Notes: generated by a model from the sequence alone, not told the origin. Shown: positions 42,467 through 52,956, numbered from the stretch's first letter. The stretch is DNA of 64,000 nucleotides from Paenibacillus yonginensis (GCF_001685395.1 NZ_CP014167.1:3601501-3665500); one strand, 5' to 3'. Program-made: numbers and translations.

Positions 42467-42635
42467 GATGTGCACCTCCCGAAGACATCTTAATCAAGTT
42501 AGAAGTCTCTTAATATCCGGATTAACCGGCAAAAGCAGGTCTTCATTCAGCGCGGTATGGATAAGAAAATAGGGAACTCGCAGCTATACTTTCTTATCCA
42601 TGCCAAAGAAGCATGAATTTAGGCCTACTCAAAAC

Positions 42636-42665
42636 ACTTTATCACATTTTCAACATCGGTGTCAA
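42636..42665 (-). promoter_or_regulatory. Promoter of rpmG-secE-nusG-rplK-rplA
   Basis: TTGACA (42660-42665), 18 bases, TAAAGT (42636-42641). Downstream, GATAAGAAAgtATAG ... CTATTTTCTTATC arms (about 42553-42600) could form a leader hairpin. Otherwise 42467-42804 holds no gene. Confidence 0.7.
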
Positions 42666-42804
42666 TGCAAGATTAAGATAGCCAAACGTAGGCGCAGCCT
42701 GTAAAATCAGACGTTTCCAAGGATCTCCTGAGCTGGTTGACGCACCATTTTCCAAGTATGATCACATAAAGCGTTTGTTAAACCCTGAACAATAAAATGC
42801 CAAA

Positions 42805-42828
42805 TAAAAAAAGACCCGGTGCCGAGTC
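42805..42828 (-). terminator. Terminator after sigH
   Basis: GACTCGG and CCGGGTC arms with a two-base loop and one G-T pair, followed by TTTTTTTA. Confidence 0.85.
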
Positions 42829-42878
42829 CTTTCCTACAAAAGGCTGCAAAAATCTGATTAGACCAATTCAGACTTGAA

Positions 42879-43526
42879 TTATAAACCGTCACGGACTTCC
42901 AGATAACGCTCCAGCTTACGCTTGACTCGCTGCAGCGCATTGTCGATCGACTTCACATGCCGCTTTAAATCGACGGAAATTTCCTGATAGGAACGACCGT
43001 CCAGATAAAGCATCAGCACCTTGCGTTCAAGATCGCTCAAGATTTCGGACATCTTGTCCTCAAGACCGGTAAACTCTTCCTGGTTGATGATCAATTCCTC
43101 CGGATCACAAACCTGGGAGCCGCAAATGACATCCAGCAGCGTGCGATCGGAATCTTCGTCATAAATAGGCTTGTCCAGCGAGACATAAGAATTGAGCGGG
43201 ATATGTTTCTGTCTTGTGGCTGTCTTGATCGCCGTGATGATCTGTCTCGTAATGCAGAGCTCGGCAAACGCCTTGAAAGACGAAAGCTTGTCTCCTTTGT
43301 AGTCGCGAATGGACTTATAGAGACCAATCATGCCTTCCTGGATAATGTCTTCCCGATCCGCCCCGATCAAGAAATAGGACCTTGCTTTGGCGCGGACGAA
43401 ACTCCGGTATTTGTGAATCAGATATTCCAGGGCTTCACTGTCCCCAGAGCGGACAGATTCTACGATATCTTCGTCACTCAGAATTTCATAATCTGATGTT
43501 ATGAATAAGTTGAGGTCGACACTCAA
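42879..43526 (-). CDS. sigH: RNA polymerase sigma-H factor (sigma-30)
   Basis: A 215-residue sigma-70-family factor for transition-state and early sporulation genes. Region 2 includes ADREDIIQEGMIGLYKSIRD and region 4 a helix-turn-helix near residue 170-200 (DGRSYQEISVDLKRHVKSID). The start is TTG 43526, with GGAGGG six bases before it. It lies between rae1 and rpmG, as in B. subtilis. Confidence 0.95.
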   Translation of the reverse strand: MSVDLNLFITSDYEILSDEDIVESVRSGDSEALEYLIHKYRSFVRAKARSYFLIGADREDIIQEGMIGLYKSIRDYKGDKLSSFKAFAELCITRQIITAIKTATRQKHIPLNSYVSLDKPIYDEDSDRTLLDVICGSQVCDPEELIINQEEFTGLEDKMSEILSDLERKVLMLYLDGRSYQEISVDLKRHVKSIDNALQRVKRKLERYLEVRDGL

Positions 43527-43583
43527 TACAATCCCTCCGGCCGCAACGCACGGTGCTCCGTCACTCTAGTCAAGTATACGATC

Positions 43584-43612
43584 AGTATATAGGAGACCAT
43601 ACACAGCGTCAA
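43584..43612 (-). promoter_or_regulatory. Promoter of sigH
   Basis: TTGACG (43607-43612), 17 bases, TATACT (43584-43589), about 60 bases before sigH. A further TTGACA about 40 bases upstream has no well-spaced -10. Confidence 0.75.
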
Positions 43613-43685
43613 CCACAAAAGTCCCTAAATTATGTCAGGTCGAACTTTGTCAAGGGCATCTGGAAGGAGTATTTATTTCTGCGCT

Positions 43686-44207
43686 TTATTGCCTCCGCAA
43701 GCGTTCCAGTTCAATTAGCAGCTCCGGAGAAAGCTTGCCGGCTACCGTATTTCGGCTTGAGGTTCGACCCTCCTCGACAATCCTTTCCTTCAGCTCCCGC
43801 TCGTTCTGCTCCAGCATCGTATGCAGCTCCCGGGCCGAAAGCCTCAGGGCTCCCTGCCCAAAAATCACATGCTGTTCGATCATATCGCTGGTGGCCACAT
43901 AGATGCGGCGCAGCCGGTTGCTCAGCTCGCCCACAAGCCGCTCGATGCACTCATCGGCCGTTTCTTTTTCCTTCGTAAAATAAATCTGCACTTTCCGCTG
44001 TTTAAAGGCTTTGCCCAACCCAGGCACCTGGTAAGCGTCGAATACGGCAATCACCTTCCAGCCGGAAAAAGCCTGAAAATCGGCCAGCCGCTCCAGCAGC
44101 CGGTCCCGCGCCTCCTGCATGCCGATTTTGGCCAGCTCGGCCAGCTCGGGCCAGGCGCCGATCATATTATAACCGTCCACGAGGAGCACATTCTGCACCT
44201 CTACCAT
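43686..44207 (-). CDS. rae1: NYN-domain ribosome-associated endoribonuclease Rae1 (YacP)
   Basis: A 173-residue PIN-like NYN nuclease. The N terminus LLVDGYNMIGAWPEL carries the first catalytic aspartate, and the second acidic cluster is VFDAY (near 57) and TADECIERLV (about 83-92). B. subtilis Rae1 cleaves mRNA in the ribosomal A site. It starts six bases after the rlmB stop. Confidence 0.93.
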   Translation of the reverse strand: MVEVQNVLLVDGYNMIGAWPELAELAKIGMQEARDRLLERLADFQAFSGWKVIAVFDAYQVPGLGKAFKQRKVQIYFTKEKETADECIERLVGELSNRLRRIYVATSDMIEQHVIFGQGALRLSARELHTMLEQNERELKERIVEEGRTSSRNTVAGKLSPELLIELERLRRQ

Positions 44208-44212
44208 AGAAT

Positions 44213-44965
44213 CTAGCCCTGCTCGCGCCGGCGCAGCACTTCATACATCACGACACCGGCTGCCACGGACGCGTTCAGCGAATTCAATTTTCCCGCCATG
44301 GGGAGTTTGACCAGCACGTCACATTTTTCTTTGATCAGCCTGCCCATGCCTTTGTTCTCGTTCCCGATAACCACCGCTACAGGTCCCGTAAAAATGTTTG
44401 TATCGTAAATGCCTTCCTGCGCTTCCACATCCGTGCCGACAACCCAAATGCCCGCTTCTTTCAGCTGGTCAATCGTCTGGGCCAGATTGGTGACTCGCGC
44501 TACCGGCACATACTCAACAGCCCCCGCCGAGGTTTTGGACACCGTAGCCGTGATGGAGGCCGAGCGGCGCTTCGGCAAAATTACGCCATGCACCCCGGTA
44601 CACTCAGCCGTACGCAAGATAGAGCCAAGGTTGTGCGGGTCCTCGATTTCATCCAAAATCAGCAAAAAAGGAGGCCGGCCGGAATCATTTGCCGCTTCCA
44701 GCAAATCTTCCACTTCTGCATAAGCATAAGGCGCCACCTGAGCCACAACGCCCTGATGCTGCAAATCAGGCACCATCTGATCCAGCTTGCGTTTATCGAC
44801 AGTTTGCGTAATAATGCCAAGCTTTCTGGCTTCGGCGATAATCGGTGCTGTCAGATGCTTTTGGGCACCTTCGGCGATCCATATTTTATTGATGGTCCGG
44901 CCGGCCCTCAAAGCCTCCAGCAGCGAGTGTTTCCCGCCGATCCATTCCTGTTGTTCCTGTTCCAT
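44213..44965 (-). CDS. rlmB: 23S rRNA (guanosine-2251-2'-O)-methyltransferase RlmB
   Basis: A 250-residue TrmH/SpoU-family SPOUT enzyme. An N-terminal L30e-like domain (about 1-80) binds RNA. The knotted catalytic domain has the motifs LDEIEDPHNLGSILRTAE, VIGNENKGM and LNSLNASVAAGVVMYE. YacO occupies this place in B. subtilis. Assignment to G2251 is by family. Confidence 0.92.
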   Translation of the reverse strand: MEQEQQEWIGGKHSLLEALRAGRTINKIWIAEGAQKHLTAPIIAEARKLGIITQTVDKRKLDQMVPDLQHQGVVAQVAPYAYAEVEDLLEAANDSGRPPFLLILDEIEDPHNLGSILRTAECTGVHGVILPKRRSASITATVSKTSAGAVEYVPVARVTNLAQTIDQLKEAGIWVVGTDVEAQEGIYDTNIFTGPVAVVIGNENKGMGRLIKEKCDVLVKLPMAGKLNSLNASVAAGVVMYEVLRRREQG

Positions 44966-45116
44966 TCGTATTTTCCTCCCTAAATTTCCCTGCCCGCAAA
45001 ACTTCCTTTGTATGATCGAAAAAGGTTCCGCCCCTGTCTTAAGACCTTCACATACTCCTGCTTAAGAATCATTAAAACCTTCATTTATATAGGTAAAAAG
45101 TAGCGATCGCTCCGGA

Positions 45117-45605
45117 TTATTCGCCTCCGCCGGCCTCCAGCAGCTTCATCCCCTGGTCGACCAGGCGCTGCAGACGTTCATGCTTGCCGCTGTAATACAG
45201 AAACCCAATCAGGGCCTCCAGAGCAGTAGCATGGCGGTAGTCAATCACATCAGCATTCTTCGGAACGCTGCCTGATTTGGCATTGCGTCCCTGACGGACC
45301 ACATCATGCTCTTCTTCCGTCAACTGCGGGTCGATCAGCGCCAGCAGCCTGGCCTGAGACTTCGCAGCAACAAAGCTGGTTGCCTGCACGTGCAGATGAT
45401 GCGGCTTCAGCTTCGGCCGCGAAATCAGATACTGCCGCACCGCCACTTCAAACACGGCATCGCCGATATAAGCCAGTACCAGCGGCGGCAGCAGGTTAAC
45501 AGGTTTAGAGGCCGGATAAGGGAACCAGAGCGGCCCGGCAGCGGCGCCGCTCTCTTCCGTCCTCTCATCGCTATGCTCGAGCGGATTCAACTCTTCCCTG
45601 CTCAT
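45117..45605 (-). CDS. mrnC: Mini-ribonuclease III
   Basis: A 162-residue RNase III catalytic domain without a dsRNA-binding domain; it trims 23S rRNA ends in B. subtilis. The catalytic motif LAYIGDAVFEVAVR lies near residue 40, with a second acidic site in ALEALIGFLY. The start ATG 45605 overlaps the cysS stop (ATGA), so translation is coupled. Confidence 0.94.
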   Translation of the reverse strand: MSREELNPLEHSDERTEESGAAAGPLWFPYPASKPVNLLPPLVLAYIGDAVFEVAVRQYLISRPKLKPHHLHVQATSFVAAKSQARLLALIDPQLTEEEHDVVRQGRNAKSGSVPKNADVIDYRHATALEALIGFLYYSGKHERLQRLVDQGMKLLEAGGGE

Positions 45606-47005
45606 TTGCGGCGCCACCGGATACCCTGCGTCGTATCCTCCAGAATAATGCCTTGTGCATCGAGCTGGTCCCGGATTTCATCCGCTCTAGCCCAGTTCTT
45701 CGCTTTGCGTGCTTCCGTACGTTCCACAATCAGCCGTTCGATCTCTTCGCTCGGCAGCTCAGCCGCTTCTTCCTCATAAATCCGCAGCACGCTGTTCATT
45801 TCATCGAACACTGCCAATGCAGCAAGCAGGTCGGCCGGGTTGCAGTGTGCGCGCTGCAGCAGCAGATTGGCTTCGCTGACCCAGTCAAATACGGCCGTAA
45901 TCGCATCCGGCGTGTTGAAGTCATCCTGCATCTTCTCATGGAACCGCTCCAGAACCGCATCCAGCTTGGCCTTGAACTCAGGCGCCGCCTCTTCCGGGTC
46001 CCCCTGCTGTCCGTTCAGGCGGTGTTTGACGTTGCCGACGGCGATGGCGATCCGCTCCACGCTGCGCTGCGCCTGGTCCATCACCTCATCCGTATAATTC
46101 AGCGGGTTGCGGTAATGGCCGGACAGCATGAAATAACGAATCGCCGTCCGTTTATAGTTTTGACGAAGATCCTTGACCAGAACCCCGTTGCCGAGGGATT
46201 TAGACATTTTCTCTCCGCCGATGTTGATATAGCCGTTATGCATCCAGTAACGGGCCAGCGGTTTGCCGGTTAAAGCCTCCGACTGGGCGCATTCGCATTC
46301 ATGGTGCGGGAACTGCAGGTCCTGGCCTCCGCCGTGAATGTCCAGCGTATCCCCCAACAGGCTGCGGGCCATTGCCGAGCATTCGATATGCCAGCCCGGG
46401 CGGCCTTCGCCCCAGGGACTAGCCCAGGAAATCTCGCCCGGTTTGGCCGCTTTCCACAGCACAAAATCCTCCGGGTGCTCCTTGCGGCTATCCACGTCGA
46501 TTCGGATACCGAACTGCAGCTCGCCGATATTCTGGCCCGACAGCTTGCCGTAATCCTTGAACTTGGCCGTCCGGTAGAAGACGTCCCCGCCATTTTCATA
46601 GGCATAACCCTTCTCTACCAGCTCGGAAATAAAATCGATGATCAATCCCATGTTCTCCGTTACCCGCGGATTAGCCGTAGCACGGGGAATACCGAGTCCG
46701 TCGAGATCCTCATAATAAGCCTGGATAAACATATCCGCCACTTCAGGAACGGTTTTGTTCATCTCTTTCGCTACCCGGATCAGCTTGTCGTCCACGTCCG
46801 TAAAATTCACCACGTAGTTAACGTCATAAGAACGGTTCTCCAAATAACTGCGAACCACGTCGAAAAAGATCATTGGACGAGCGTTGCCGATATGAATATA
46901 CCCGTAAACGGTAGGTCCGCAAACGTACATGGACACTTTGCCCTCCATTTGAGGAGTGAAAATTTCTTTTTTTCTGGACATCGTATTATAGACTTGAAGA
47001 GCCAT
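45602..47005 (-). CDS. cysS: Cysteinyl-tRNA synthetase
   Basis: A 467-residue class I synthetase. The HIGH motif is HIGN within GYIHIGNARP, and KMSKS is in GGEKMSKSLGN. Zinc and cysteine-sensing ligands include Cys of YVCGPTVYG and HIECSAMA. ATG 47005 (MALQVYNTMSRKK) after AAAGGA is chosen by homology. It is expressed under the cysteine T-box together with cysE. Confidence 0.97.
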   Translation of the reverse strand: MALQVYNTMSRKKEIFTPQMEGKVSMYVCGPTVYGYIHIGNARPMIFFDVVRSYLENRSYDVNYVVNFTDVDDKLIRVAKEMNKTVPEVADMFIQAYYEDLDGLGIPRATANPRVTENMGLIIDFISELVEKGYAYENGGDVFYRTAKFKDYGKLSGQNIGELQFGIRIDVDSRKEHPEDFVLWKAAKPGEISWASPWGEGRPGWHIECSAMARSLLGDTLDIHGGGQDLQFPHHECECAQSEALTGKPLARYWMHNGYINIGGEKMSKSLGNGVLVKDLRQNYKRTAIRYFMLSGHYRNPLNYTDEVMDQAQRSVERIAIAVGNVKHRLNGQQGDPEEAAPEFKAKLDAVLERFHEKMQDDFNTPDAITAVFDWVSEANLLLQRAHCNPADLLAALAVFDEMNSVLRIYEEEAAELPSEEIERLIVERTEARKAKNWARADEIRDQLDAQGIILEDTTQGIRWRRK

Positions 47006-47095
47006 GAAAGTATCAATCCTTTCGCGCAGCATCCTCGCGGACACCGCATCCCTAGTAAAGATATTGTTCCCCATTGTATCCTTAAACCGCTAAAG

Positions 47096-47800
47096 TCATT
47101 CCGAATGACCGGATGTTCCCTGCGGAACCTGCTGCGGAATCTGCTGCCGAACCTGCTCCTGTTCCCCCAGCCGTCCGCGCAGCTCCAGCACTTCTCTTCG
47201 CAGCTGCTCGATCTCGCTGGTCATGCTCTGAAGCGCATCGATAATCGGGTCCGGCAGCTGGTGGTTCAGACGATCCGTCCGTTTGCCGCCCTGCTTGACT
47301 ACCTTGCCCGGAATGCCTACAACAGTCGTATTTGGCGGAACCTCCCGCAGTACAACCGAGTTCGCTCCGATATTGCTTTGATCACCAACGGTAAAGGAAC
47401 CCAGCACCTTCGCACCGGACCCGATAACCACGTTGTTGCCGATCGTCGGATGGCGTTTGCCCTTCTCTTTGCCGCTGCCTCCAAGCGTTACGCCTTGATA
47501 GAGCACGACATCATCCCCAATGACGCAGGTTTCGCCGATCACCACTCCCATGCCATGGTCGATGAACAAACGTTTGCCGATCACGGCTCCCGGATGAATC
47601 TCGATCCCGGTAAAGAAACGGCTGACCTGCGAGATGATCCGCGCCAGCGTAAACCATCTCCGTTTGTACAGCTTATGCGCAATCCGGTGGCTCCAAATGG
47701 CATGCAGCCCCGAATAGGTGAACACAACCTCAAACCATCCCCGCGCCGCAGGATCATTGTCGAAGACAGCTTGGATATCCGATTTCAATGATCTGAACAT
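47096..47800 (-). CDS. cysE: Serine O-acetyltransferase
   Basis: A 234-residue enzyme making O-acetylserine for cysteine synthesis. The N-terminal helical part is short, as in Gram-positive forms. The left-handed beta-helix has hexapeptide repeats and the active-site region [13 protein letters not shown]. The last 40 residues are Gln/Glu-rich and look coiled-coil, longer than needed for catalysis. ATG 47800 follows GGGAGAGGG. Confidence 0.97.
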   Translation of the reverse strand: MFRSLKSDIQAVFDNDPAARGWFEVVFTYSGLHAIWSHRIAHKLYKRRWFTLARIISQVSRFFTGIEIHPGAVIGKRLFIDHGMGVVIGETCVIGDDVVLYQGVTLGGSGKEKGKRHPTIGNNVVIGSGAKVLGSFTVGDQSNIGANSVVLREVPPNTTVVGIPGKVVKQGGKRTDRLNHQLPDPIIDALQSMTSEIEQLRREVLELRGRLGEQEQVRQQIPQQVPQGTSGHSE

Positions 47801-47854
47801 ACCTGACCCTCTCCCTTGTTTGAACCCAAGTAGCAACCTGTTTCTTTTGACATA

Positions 47855-48180
47855 TCAAAAAACGTCCCTGCAGCATCATGCTGCAGAGACGTTTCAGGCG
47901 CGGTCCCACTCTGCTTATCTGCGCCTTGACCGCTTCCTGCCATGCAGGGACTTCCGGACAAGGACAAGATCCTCTCAGGTGTCCTTAACGGGGACAAAGC
48001 GGCGCACTCTACAGCATCAAATGAAAGTGGTTCCTTTGCTTTATGCATTCAAGCGGCAGCTCCAAGGTGCATTTCAGCCGTACGCTCACCGGATGACTCT
48101 CAGCCGTGCCGCTTCAATATGAAGCTGCCGGTCATCCTCTCTGTATGGTGCGTAATCAAGCTTACTTCTCCTGTTCATCG
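47855..48180 (-). ncRNA. T-box riboswitch, cysteine-specific
   Basis: The T-box sequence GCAGAGTGGGACCGCG is at 47899-47914. The specifier loop (GAAATGCACC) presents TGC, a Cys codon, at 48069-48071. The terminator hairpin AAACGTCTCTGCAGCA and its complement (47861-47894) ends in six T and contains the sequence that competes with the antiterminator. Uncharged tRNA-Cys is expected to allow read-through into cysE-cysS. The 5' limit is approximate. Confidence 0.93.
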
Positions 48181-48230
48181 CTGGTTTATTTTATTGGATA
48201 TGACATTATGGTGTATCGTCTTATTTCTAC

Positions 48231-48259
48231 ATCTTACTCAAAAGCCTTCCATCTGACAA
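48231..48259 (-). promoter_or_regulatory. Candidate promoter of the cysE-cysS T-box transcript
   Basis: TTGTCA (48254-48259), 17 bases, TAAGAT (48231-48236), about 85 bases after the gltX stop. Confidence 0.5.
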
Positions 48260-48343
48260 GAAGCCGGCAGCCATTATCTTAAATCTAGGATTCCCCTTTA
48301 ATCCGGGCGGAATTTCCCGAATAATGGCCAAAATTTCGAAAGT

Positions 48344-49801
48344 TTAGCCTTTAATTTGAGCTTTGAGACGATCCAGCACCTTATCTTTGCCAAGCAGATA
48401 AATCGTCTGGTTCAAATCGCGGCCGTGCATTTGTCCGGTAAGTGCTACCCGGATCGGCATAAACAGCTGTTTGCCTTTGAAGCCGGTCTCTTTCTGCACT
48501 TCCTTGATCAAAGCCGCAATATGCGGAGCGCTGAATTCTTCCGACGAAGTCAGCTTATCCAGGAAAGCCTTAAGCACCGTCGGCACCTGTTCTTCAGCCA
48601 GGATCACCGCTGCTTCCGCATCCAGCTCGAGATGCGTCCGGAAGAACAGCTCAGACAGTTCAACAATGTCGGAAGCTGCTGTCATCTGTTCCTGATAAAG
48701 CGCCACCAGCGCTTCGGCCCACTGCTGCTGTTCAGCTGAAAGCTGCTGCGGCAGACGGCCGGCCTGCTGCAGATGCGGGATGGCCAGATCGGCAATCCGC
48801 TTCGGAGCGGCATTTTTAATATAATAATTGTTCAAATGAGCCAGCTTGTTCGTATCGAATACAGCAGGACTGCGCGACAAACGTTTGGCATCGAAGATCG
48901 AAATCAGCTGCTCGCGCGTGAAGAACTCCTCTTCCCCTTCCGGCGACCAGCCGAGCAGGGAAATGTAGTTGAACAGCGCTTCCGGCAGATAACCCAGCTT
49001 GTCGTACTGCTCGATAAACTGGATGATCGACTCATCGCGTTTGCTCAGCTTCTTGTGGTTCTCCCCGACGATCAAGGTCATATGCGCAAATACAGGAGGT
49101 TCCCAGCCGAACGCATCATAAATCATCAGCTGGCGCGGCGTGTTGGACACATGGTCTTCCCCGCGCAGCACATGCGAGATTTTCATCAGATGATCGTCCA
49201 GCACCACGGCGAAGTTATAAGTCGGGATACCGTCTTTCTTGACGATAACGAAATCGCCCGAAATGTCCGATTCGACGCTAATGGTGCCTTTCACCAGGTC
49301 GTCCCAGGTAAACGTGCGGCCCTGCGGCACCGTAAATCGAATGCTCGGCACGCGGCCTTCTGCTTCGAAAGCAGCCTGCTGTTCAGCCGTTAAATGACGG
49401 CATCTGCCGGAGTAACGAGGCGTTTCCCCTCGGGCCTGCTGCGCTTCACGTTCCGCTTCCAGCTCTTCTTCCGTACAATAACATTTATAAGCAAGCCCGC
49501 GGTCCAGCAGATCCTGCCAATATTTCTTATAAATATCGAGACGCTCCGTCTGGCGGTATGGACCGTATTCTCCAGCAACGTCCACGCCTTCATCCCAGTC
49601 CATCCCCAGCCATTTCAAATATTTCAGTTGGCTTTCTTCCCCGCCGGCCACGTTTCGTTTCAAGTCCGTATCCTCGATCCGGATGATGAATTTCCCGCCC
49701 TGGCTGCGGGCGAACAAGTAGTTAAACAAAGCGGTTCTCGCATTGCCGATATGTAAATGCCCTGTCGGACTCGGTGCGTAACGGACACGTACTTCGCTCA
49801 T
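48344..49801 (-). CDS. gltX: Glutamyl-tRNA synthetase
   Basis: A 485-residue class I synthetase. The HIGH-type motif is in [13 protein letters not shown] (about 10-22), and the KMSKS-type motif is KLSKRDE (near 255). A CYC...C cysteine set near residue 108-132 matches the zinc insertion. A Firmicute with Gln-tRNA made by amidotransferase would need this enzyme to be non-discriminating; that is inference. Confidence 0.97.
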   Translation of the reverse strand: MSEVRVRYAPSPTGHLHIGNARTALFNYLFARSQGGKFIIRIEDTDLKRNVAGGEESQLKYLKWLGMDWDEGVDVAGEYGPYRQTERLDIYKKYWQDLLDRGLAYKCYCTEEELEAEREAQQARGETPRYSGRCRHLTAEQQAAFEAEGRVPSIRFTVPQGRTFTWDDLVKGTISVESDISGDFVIVKKDGIPTYNFAVVLDDHLMKISHVLRGEDHVSNTPRQLMIYDAFGWEPPVFAHMTLIVGENHKKLSKRDESIIQFIEQYDKLGYLPEALFNYISLLGWSPEGEEEFFTREQLISIFDAKRLSRSPAVFDTNKLAHLNNYYIKNAAPKRIADLAIPHLQQAGRLPQQLSAEQQQWAEALVALYQEQMTAASDIVELSELFFRTHLELDAEAAVILAEEQVPTVLKAFLDKLTSSEEFSAPHIAALIKEVQKETGFKGKQLFMPIRVALTGQMHGRDLNQTIYLLGKDKVLDRLKAQIKG

Positions 49802-49896
49802 TGGTAAGTCCCCTCCATCATTGACGATTGTTTCTGTAAAAAGTAATTACCCGGCATCAGCGCAGTCTGCGCCTGAAATCCCGGGTTCATTCCACG

Positions 49897-49926
49897 ATCA
49901 TAGCATATTTTGAACAAGACGGCCAA
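49897..49926 (-). promoter_or_regulatory. Candidate promoter of gltX
   Basis: TTGGCC (49921-49926), 18 bases, TATGAT (49897-49902), just after the ispF stop. No T-box elements are visible in the short leader. Confidence 0.45.
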
Positions 49927-49930
49927 TAGA

Positions 49931-50404
49931 TTATGCCGTCAGACAGACGATGCACTGCGCCGCGATGCCTTCTCCGCGCCCGGTAAATCCGAGCTGCTCC
50001 GTTGTGGTCGCCTTAACGTTGACATTAGCCGGATCGGTGTTCAAAGCCTTCGCAATAACCTCAACCATCTGCGGAATATAAGGCGCCATCTTCGGACGCT
50101 GGGCAATAATCGTGGCGTCCAGGTTGCCCAGCTTGAGGCCGCGCTTCTCCACCATCGCCCACACCTGCTCCAGCAGCTTCAGGCTGTCCGCATCTTTGAA
50201 GGCCTGATCGGTATCCGGAAAATGCCGGCCGATGTCCCCTTCGCCGATGGCGCCAAGAATCGCGTCGCTGACCGCGTGCAGCAGCACATCCGCGTCGGAA
50301 TGGCCGAGCAGCCCTTTTTCATAAGGAATGGTTACTCCCCCAATAATACATGGCCTGCCTTCCACCAGCTGATGGACGTCGAAGCCCTGTCCCACCTTAA
50401 TCAT
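49931..50404 (-). CDS. ispF: 2-C-methyl-D-erythritol 2,4-cyclodiphosphate synthase
   Basis: A 157-residue enzyme of the MEP isoprenoid pathway. The zinc site includes the aspartate and histidine of GFDVHQ and the later [14 protein letters not shown] 50404 ([11 protein letters not shown]) overlaps the end of ispD by eight bases, after GGGGAGAGG, so the two are translationally coupled though not fused. Confidence 0.96.
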   Translation of the reverse strand: MIKVGQGFDVHQLVEGRPCIIGGVTIPYEKGLLGHSDADVLLHAVSDAILGAIGEGDIGRHFPDTDQAFKDADSLKLLEQVWAMVEKRGLKLGNLDATIIAQRPKMAPYIPQMVEVIAKALNTDPANVNVKATTTEQLGFTGRGEGIAAQCIVCLTA

Positions 50405-51122
50405 GTTTGTCCTCTCCCCGCCTCTGCCGTCCGGACCTGATCCATGCCGCAAAATCCAGATCCTCCGGCGTTGTAATTTTAATGTTCGAATAGTCGCCTT
50501 CTACAATTTTAACCCGGGTTCCCCTTCGCTCTACCAGCATCGAATCGTCAGTGCCGGAGAAGCCGTCTCTGCGGGCTGCCTCGTGCGCTTCTATAAGCTC
50601 CAAACGCCGAAAAGCCTGTGGGGTCTGAATGGCCCACAAGCTCCGCCTGTCCGGTGTAGCACTTACGAAACCTTCCCCGTCAATCACCTTTACGGTATCC
50701 TTGACCGGGACGGCCAGCACGGAAGCGCCGCTCTCCCAGGCTCCTTCGCAGCAGGCATGAATGAGCGCACCGGTCACGAACGGGCGTACTCCGTCATGTA
50801 CCAGCACCCACTCAGCCGCCAGCTCCTGCAGCCCTTTATATACCGAATCCTGACGTTCGGACCCGCCTGGAATCACCTTGGTCACTTTATTCAGTCCATA
50901 GCTGCTCACCCACTGACGGCAGCGCTCCACATCCTGTTCGCCTGTGACAAGCACAATCTCCGAAACGAGGGGCTCCCGCTGGAAAACCTCAAGCGTATGT
51001 ACAATAATCGGTTTGCCGTCCAGCAGCAAGTACTGCTTGCTTTCCGCCGTACCCATCCGCGTTCCGCGGCCTGCGGCTACAATCACTGCGCCTGCTTGCC
51101 GCATTGTTCCCTTATCCGTCAC
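50397..51122 (-). CDS. ispD: 2-C-methyl-D-erythritol 4-phosphate cytidylyltransferase
   Basis: A 241-residue nucleotidyltransferase that forms CDP-ME in the MEP pathway. The N-terminal [13 protein letters not shown] binds CTP, and the VHDGVRPFV motif lies near residue 109. I chose GTG 51122 (MTDKGTMRQ), six bases after AGGAG; ATG 51104 is an alternative. The enzyme before it in the pathway is not encoded in the window. Confidence 0.95.
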   Translation of the reverse strand: MTDKGTMRQAGAVIVAAGRGTRMGTAESKQYLLLDGKPIIVHTLEVFQREPLVSEIVLVTGEQDVERCRQWVSSYGLNKVTKVIPGGSERQDSVYKGLQELAAEWVLVHDGVRPFVTGALIHACCEGAWESGASVLAVPVKDTVKVIDGEGFVSATPDRRSLWAIQTPQAFRRLELIEAHEAARRDGFSGTDDSMLVERRGTRVKIVEGDYSNIKITTPEDLDFAAWIRSGRQRRGEDKHD

Positions 51123-51253
51123 TGGTATCTCCTGCCCTGCTGCATATGATGATGCGGACCCAAGCGTCAGGCCGCCGGATGACAGCGGCAAACGCCGATT
51201 AAGCCGGCCGCCGGCTGTTCACGCCCGCCTTTTCCTTCATCCATCATACCTTG

Positions 51254-52339
51254 TTATTGGGCTTTTTCCAACAGTTTCGGCTTGGCAAAAATCATCCGTC
51301 CCGCCGAGGTCTGCAGCACGCTTGTCACCAGCACTTCGGTGATGCTGCCGATAAAATCGCGGCCGCCCTCGACGACAATCATGGTACCGTCATCCAGATA
51401 AGCTACGCCCTGGCCGTATTCCTTGCCGTCCTTGATGACCTGCACCATGATTTCTTCACCAGGCAAGACTACCGGCTTCACAGCGTTGGCCAGGTCGTTA
51501 ATATTCAGCACGGATACGCCTTGCAGCTCGCACACTTTATTCAGGTTGAAGTCATTGGTAACAACTTTGCCGTGCAGCAGCTTGGCCAGTTTGACCAGCT
51601 TGCTGTCCACTTCGGAAATTTCTTCGAAATCGCCTTCGTAGATCAGCACCTGCACATCCAGCTCCTTCTGGATTTTGTTCAGGATGTCGAGTCCCCGGCG
51701 GCCTCTATTTCGCTTGAGCAGGTCGGACGAGTCGGCAATATGCTGCAGCTCTTCCAGCACAAACTGAGGGATCACAATCGTCCCTTCAATAAATCCGGTT
51801 TTGCAAATGTCCGCAATCCGGCCGTCAATGATGACGCTTGTATCCAGAATTTTATGCTCATGCGCCCATTTCTCTTCGGCTTGGACGGCGTTCCATTTGC
51901 CCGATTTCCAGAATGCGCCGAGCTCATCCTTTTTCTCCAGCCCGATTCGCAGACCGGCATAACCCAATAAGCAGACGCTGGCCAGCCTCACCCAATCGCT
52001 CATATCCCCAAGCCATGTAGTAGCCGGATAAAGCAGCAGCGAAATCAAAAGTCCTGCAATCAATCCCACTGAACCCGCTACGAGCTGGTCCATCGGTTGT
52101 CTGGATAAAGAGCTGATGCCTGAAAGCACCCGGTCTGAGATCATGTTGGCAAAAATAGAGAAGATCAGAAGAAACAGACAAGCTCCCACAGCAGCAAAAA
52201 TAAGATGAACGCTCAACTCATTCATAGAGACCATTGCATGTTGGAAAGACTGCGGCAGAAATGAAAACAGGGCTTCATTGGTATACCCGGCCCAGGCCCC
52301 GCAAAGGCCTGCCATAATTTGAAAGGCTCTCTTTAACAT
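51254..52339 (-). CDS. Membrane-anchored PIN/TRAM domain protein (YacL)
   Basis: A 361-residue protein. There are four hydrophobic segments in the first 140 residues (about 5-25, 44-68, 85-106, 118-134). A PIN nuclease-like domain follows ([14 protein letters not shown] near 165; [14 protein letters not shown] near 195; VTNDFNLN near 265), and a TRAM domain closes the protein (about 285-345). PIN acidic residues are retained, so nuclease activity is plausible. It is conserved next to disA/ispD in Bacilli; no established function is known to me. Confidence 0.88.
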   Translation of the reverse strand: MLKRAFQIMAGLCGAWAGYTNEALFSFLPQSFQHAMVSMNELSVHLIFAAVGACLFLLIFSIFANMISDRVLSGISSLSRQPMDQLVAGSVGLIAGLLISLLLYPATTWLGDMSDWVRLASVCLLGYAGLRIGLEKKDELGAFWKSGKWNAVQAEEKWAHEHKILDTSVIIDGRIADICKTGFIEGTIVIPQFVLEELQHIADSSDLLKRNRGRRGLDILNKIQKELDVQVLIYEGDFEEISEVDSKLVKLAKLLHGKVVTNDFNLNKVCELQGVSVLNINDLANAVKPVVLPGEEIMVQVIKDGKEYGQGVAYLDDGTMIVVEGGRDFIGSITEVLVTSVLQTSAGRMIFAKPKLLEKAQ

Positions 52340-52494
52340 GGAGTCCTTTCACCTCCTTTTAGTACCCAGTATGAACCAAATGTTGGAATTTCAATCCGTG
52401 GATCACGAAATATTTTTCTGAATGTACCAAGGCTAAACCGGCGGCGGGGCTTCCCATGGAGGAAAGATCGGGGGAGAAACTGTCTTCTTTCTGG

Positions 52495-52524
52495 TTGAAA
52501 ATGGTTTTAGGGCTAGACTATAAT
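52495..52524 (+). promoter_or_regulatory. Promoter of the plus-strand gene
   Basis: TTGAAA (52495-52500), 18 bases, TATAAT (52519-52524), 36 bases before the start codon. The rest of 52340-52494 between the two divergent genes shows only the yacL ribosome binding site and a weak TTGAAA/TACTGG pair for yacL. Confidence 0.75.
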
Positions 52525-52560
52525 AAATGCAACTTAACTTAATTAAAGGTGGATGGATAA

Positions 52561-52956
52561 ATGAGCGCATTAACCTTACAGTCTTTTCAGGAACAAGTCT
52601 CCGAATTGCTGCTCCGTCACCGCAGTCTGCTGGATGTTCTCTCCAAAAACGGCCAGAGCAGCGCTTCTGTCAATCGAGCTGTGGTCAAAGCGGTAACGGA
52701 ATGCGGCTGCATTGAACTCCATGCAACCAAACAAGTTCTTGAACCGGAAATGAGCCTTGAGCAGGCCAAGGAAGTCGTGGGCAAACATGTGCACGGGCAG
52801 CTTTGCGACCATTGCCGGGAAGCGATCAGCGCCGAACTCGGACGTAATTTGTTCTATATGTCCGCGCTCTGCAATTTGCTTGATATCAATATGGATGAAG
52901 TTGTCGAGAATGAGTCCAGAAAGTGCAGTACGCTTGGTTTGTTTAACTTGTCCTGA
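52561..52956 (+). CDS. Conserved protein of unknown function, the only plus-strand gene
   Basis: A 131-residue soluble, largely helical protein with no signal peptide. Cysteines are clustered: CGC near 48-50, CDHC near 82-85, one near 103 and one near 122, which could bind metal or form a thiol site. I recall close homologues in Paenibacillus annotated only with a DUF name (DUF1573), but am not sure of that label. ATG 52561 follows AAAGGTGG. It has its own promoter and a terminator shared with pssA. The position between yacL and pssA, both on the other strand, sets it apart from B. subtilis. Confidence 0.8.
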   Translation: MSALTLQSFQEQVSELLLRHRSLLDVLSKNGQSSASVNRAVVKAVTECGCIELHATKQVLEPEMSLEQAKEVVGKHVHGQLCDHCREAISAELGRNLFYMSALCNLLDINMDEVVENESRKCSTLGLFNLS

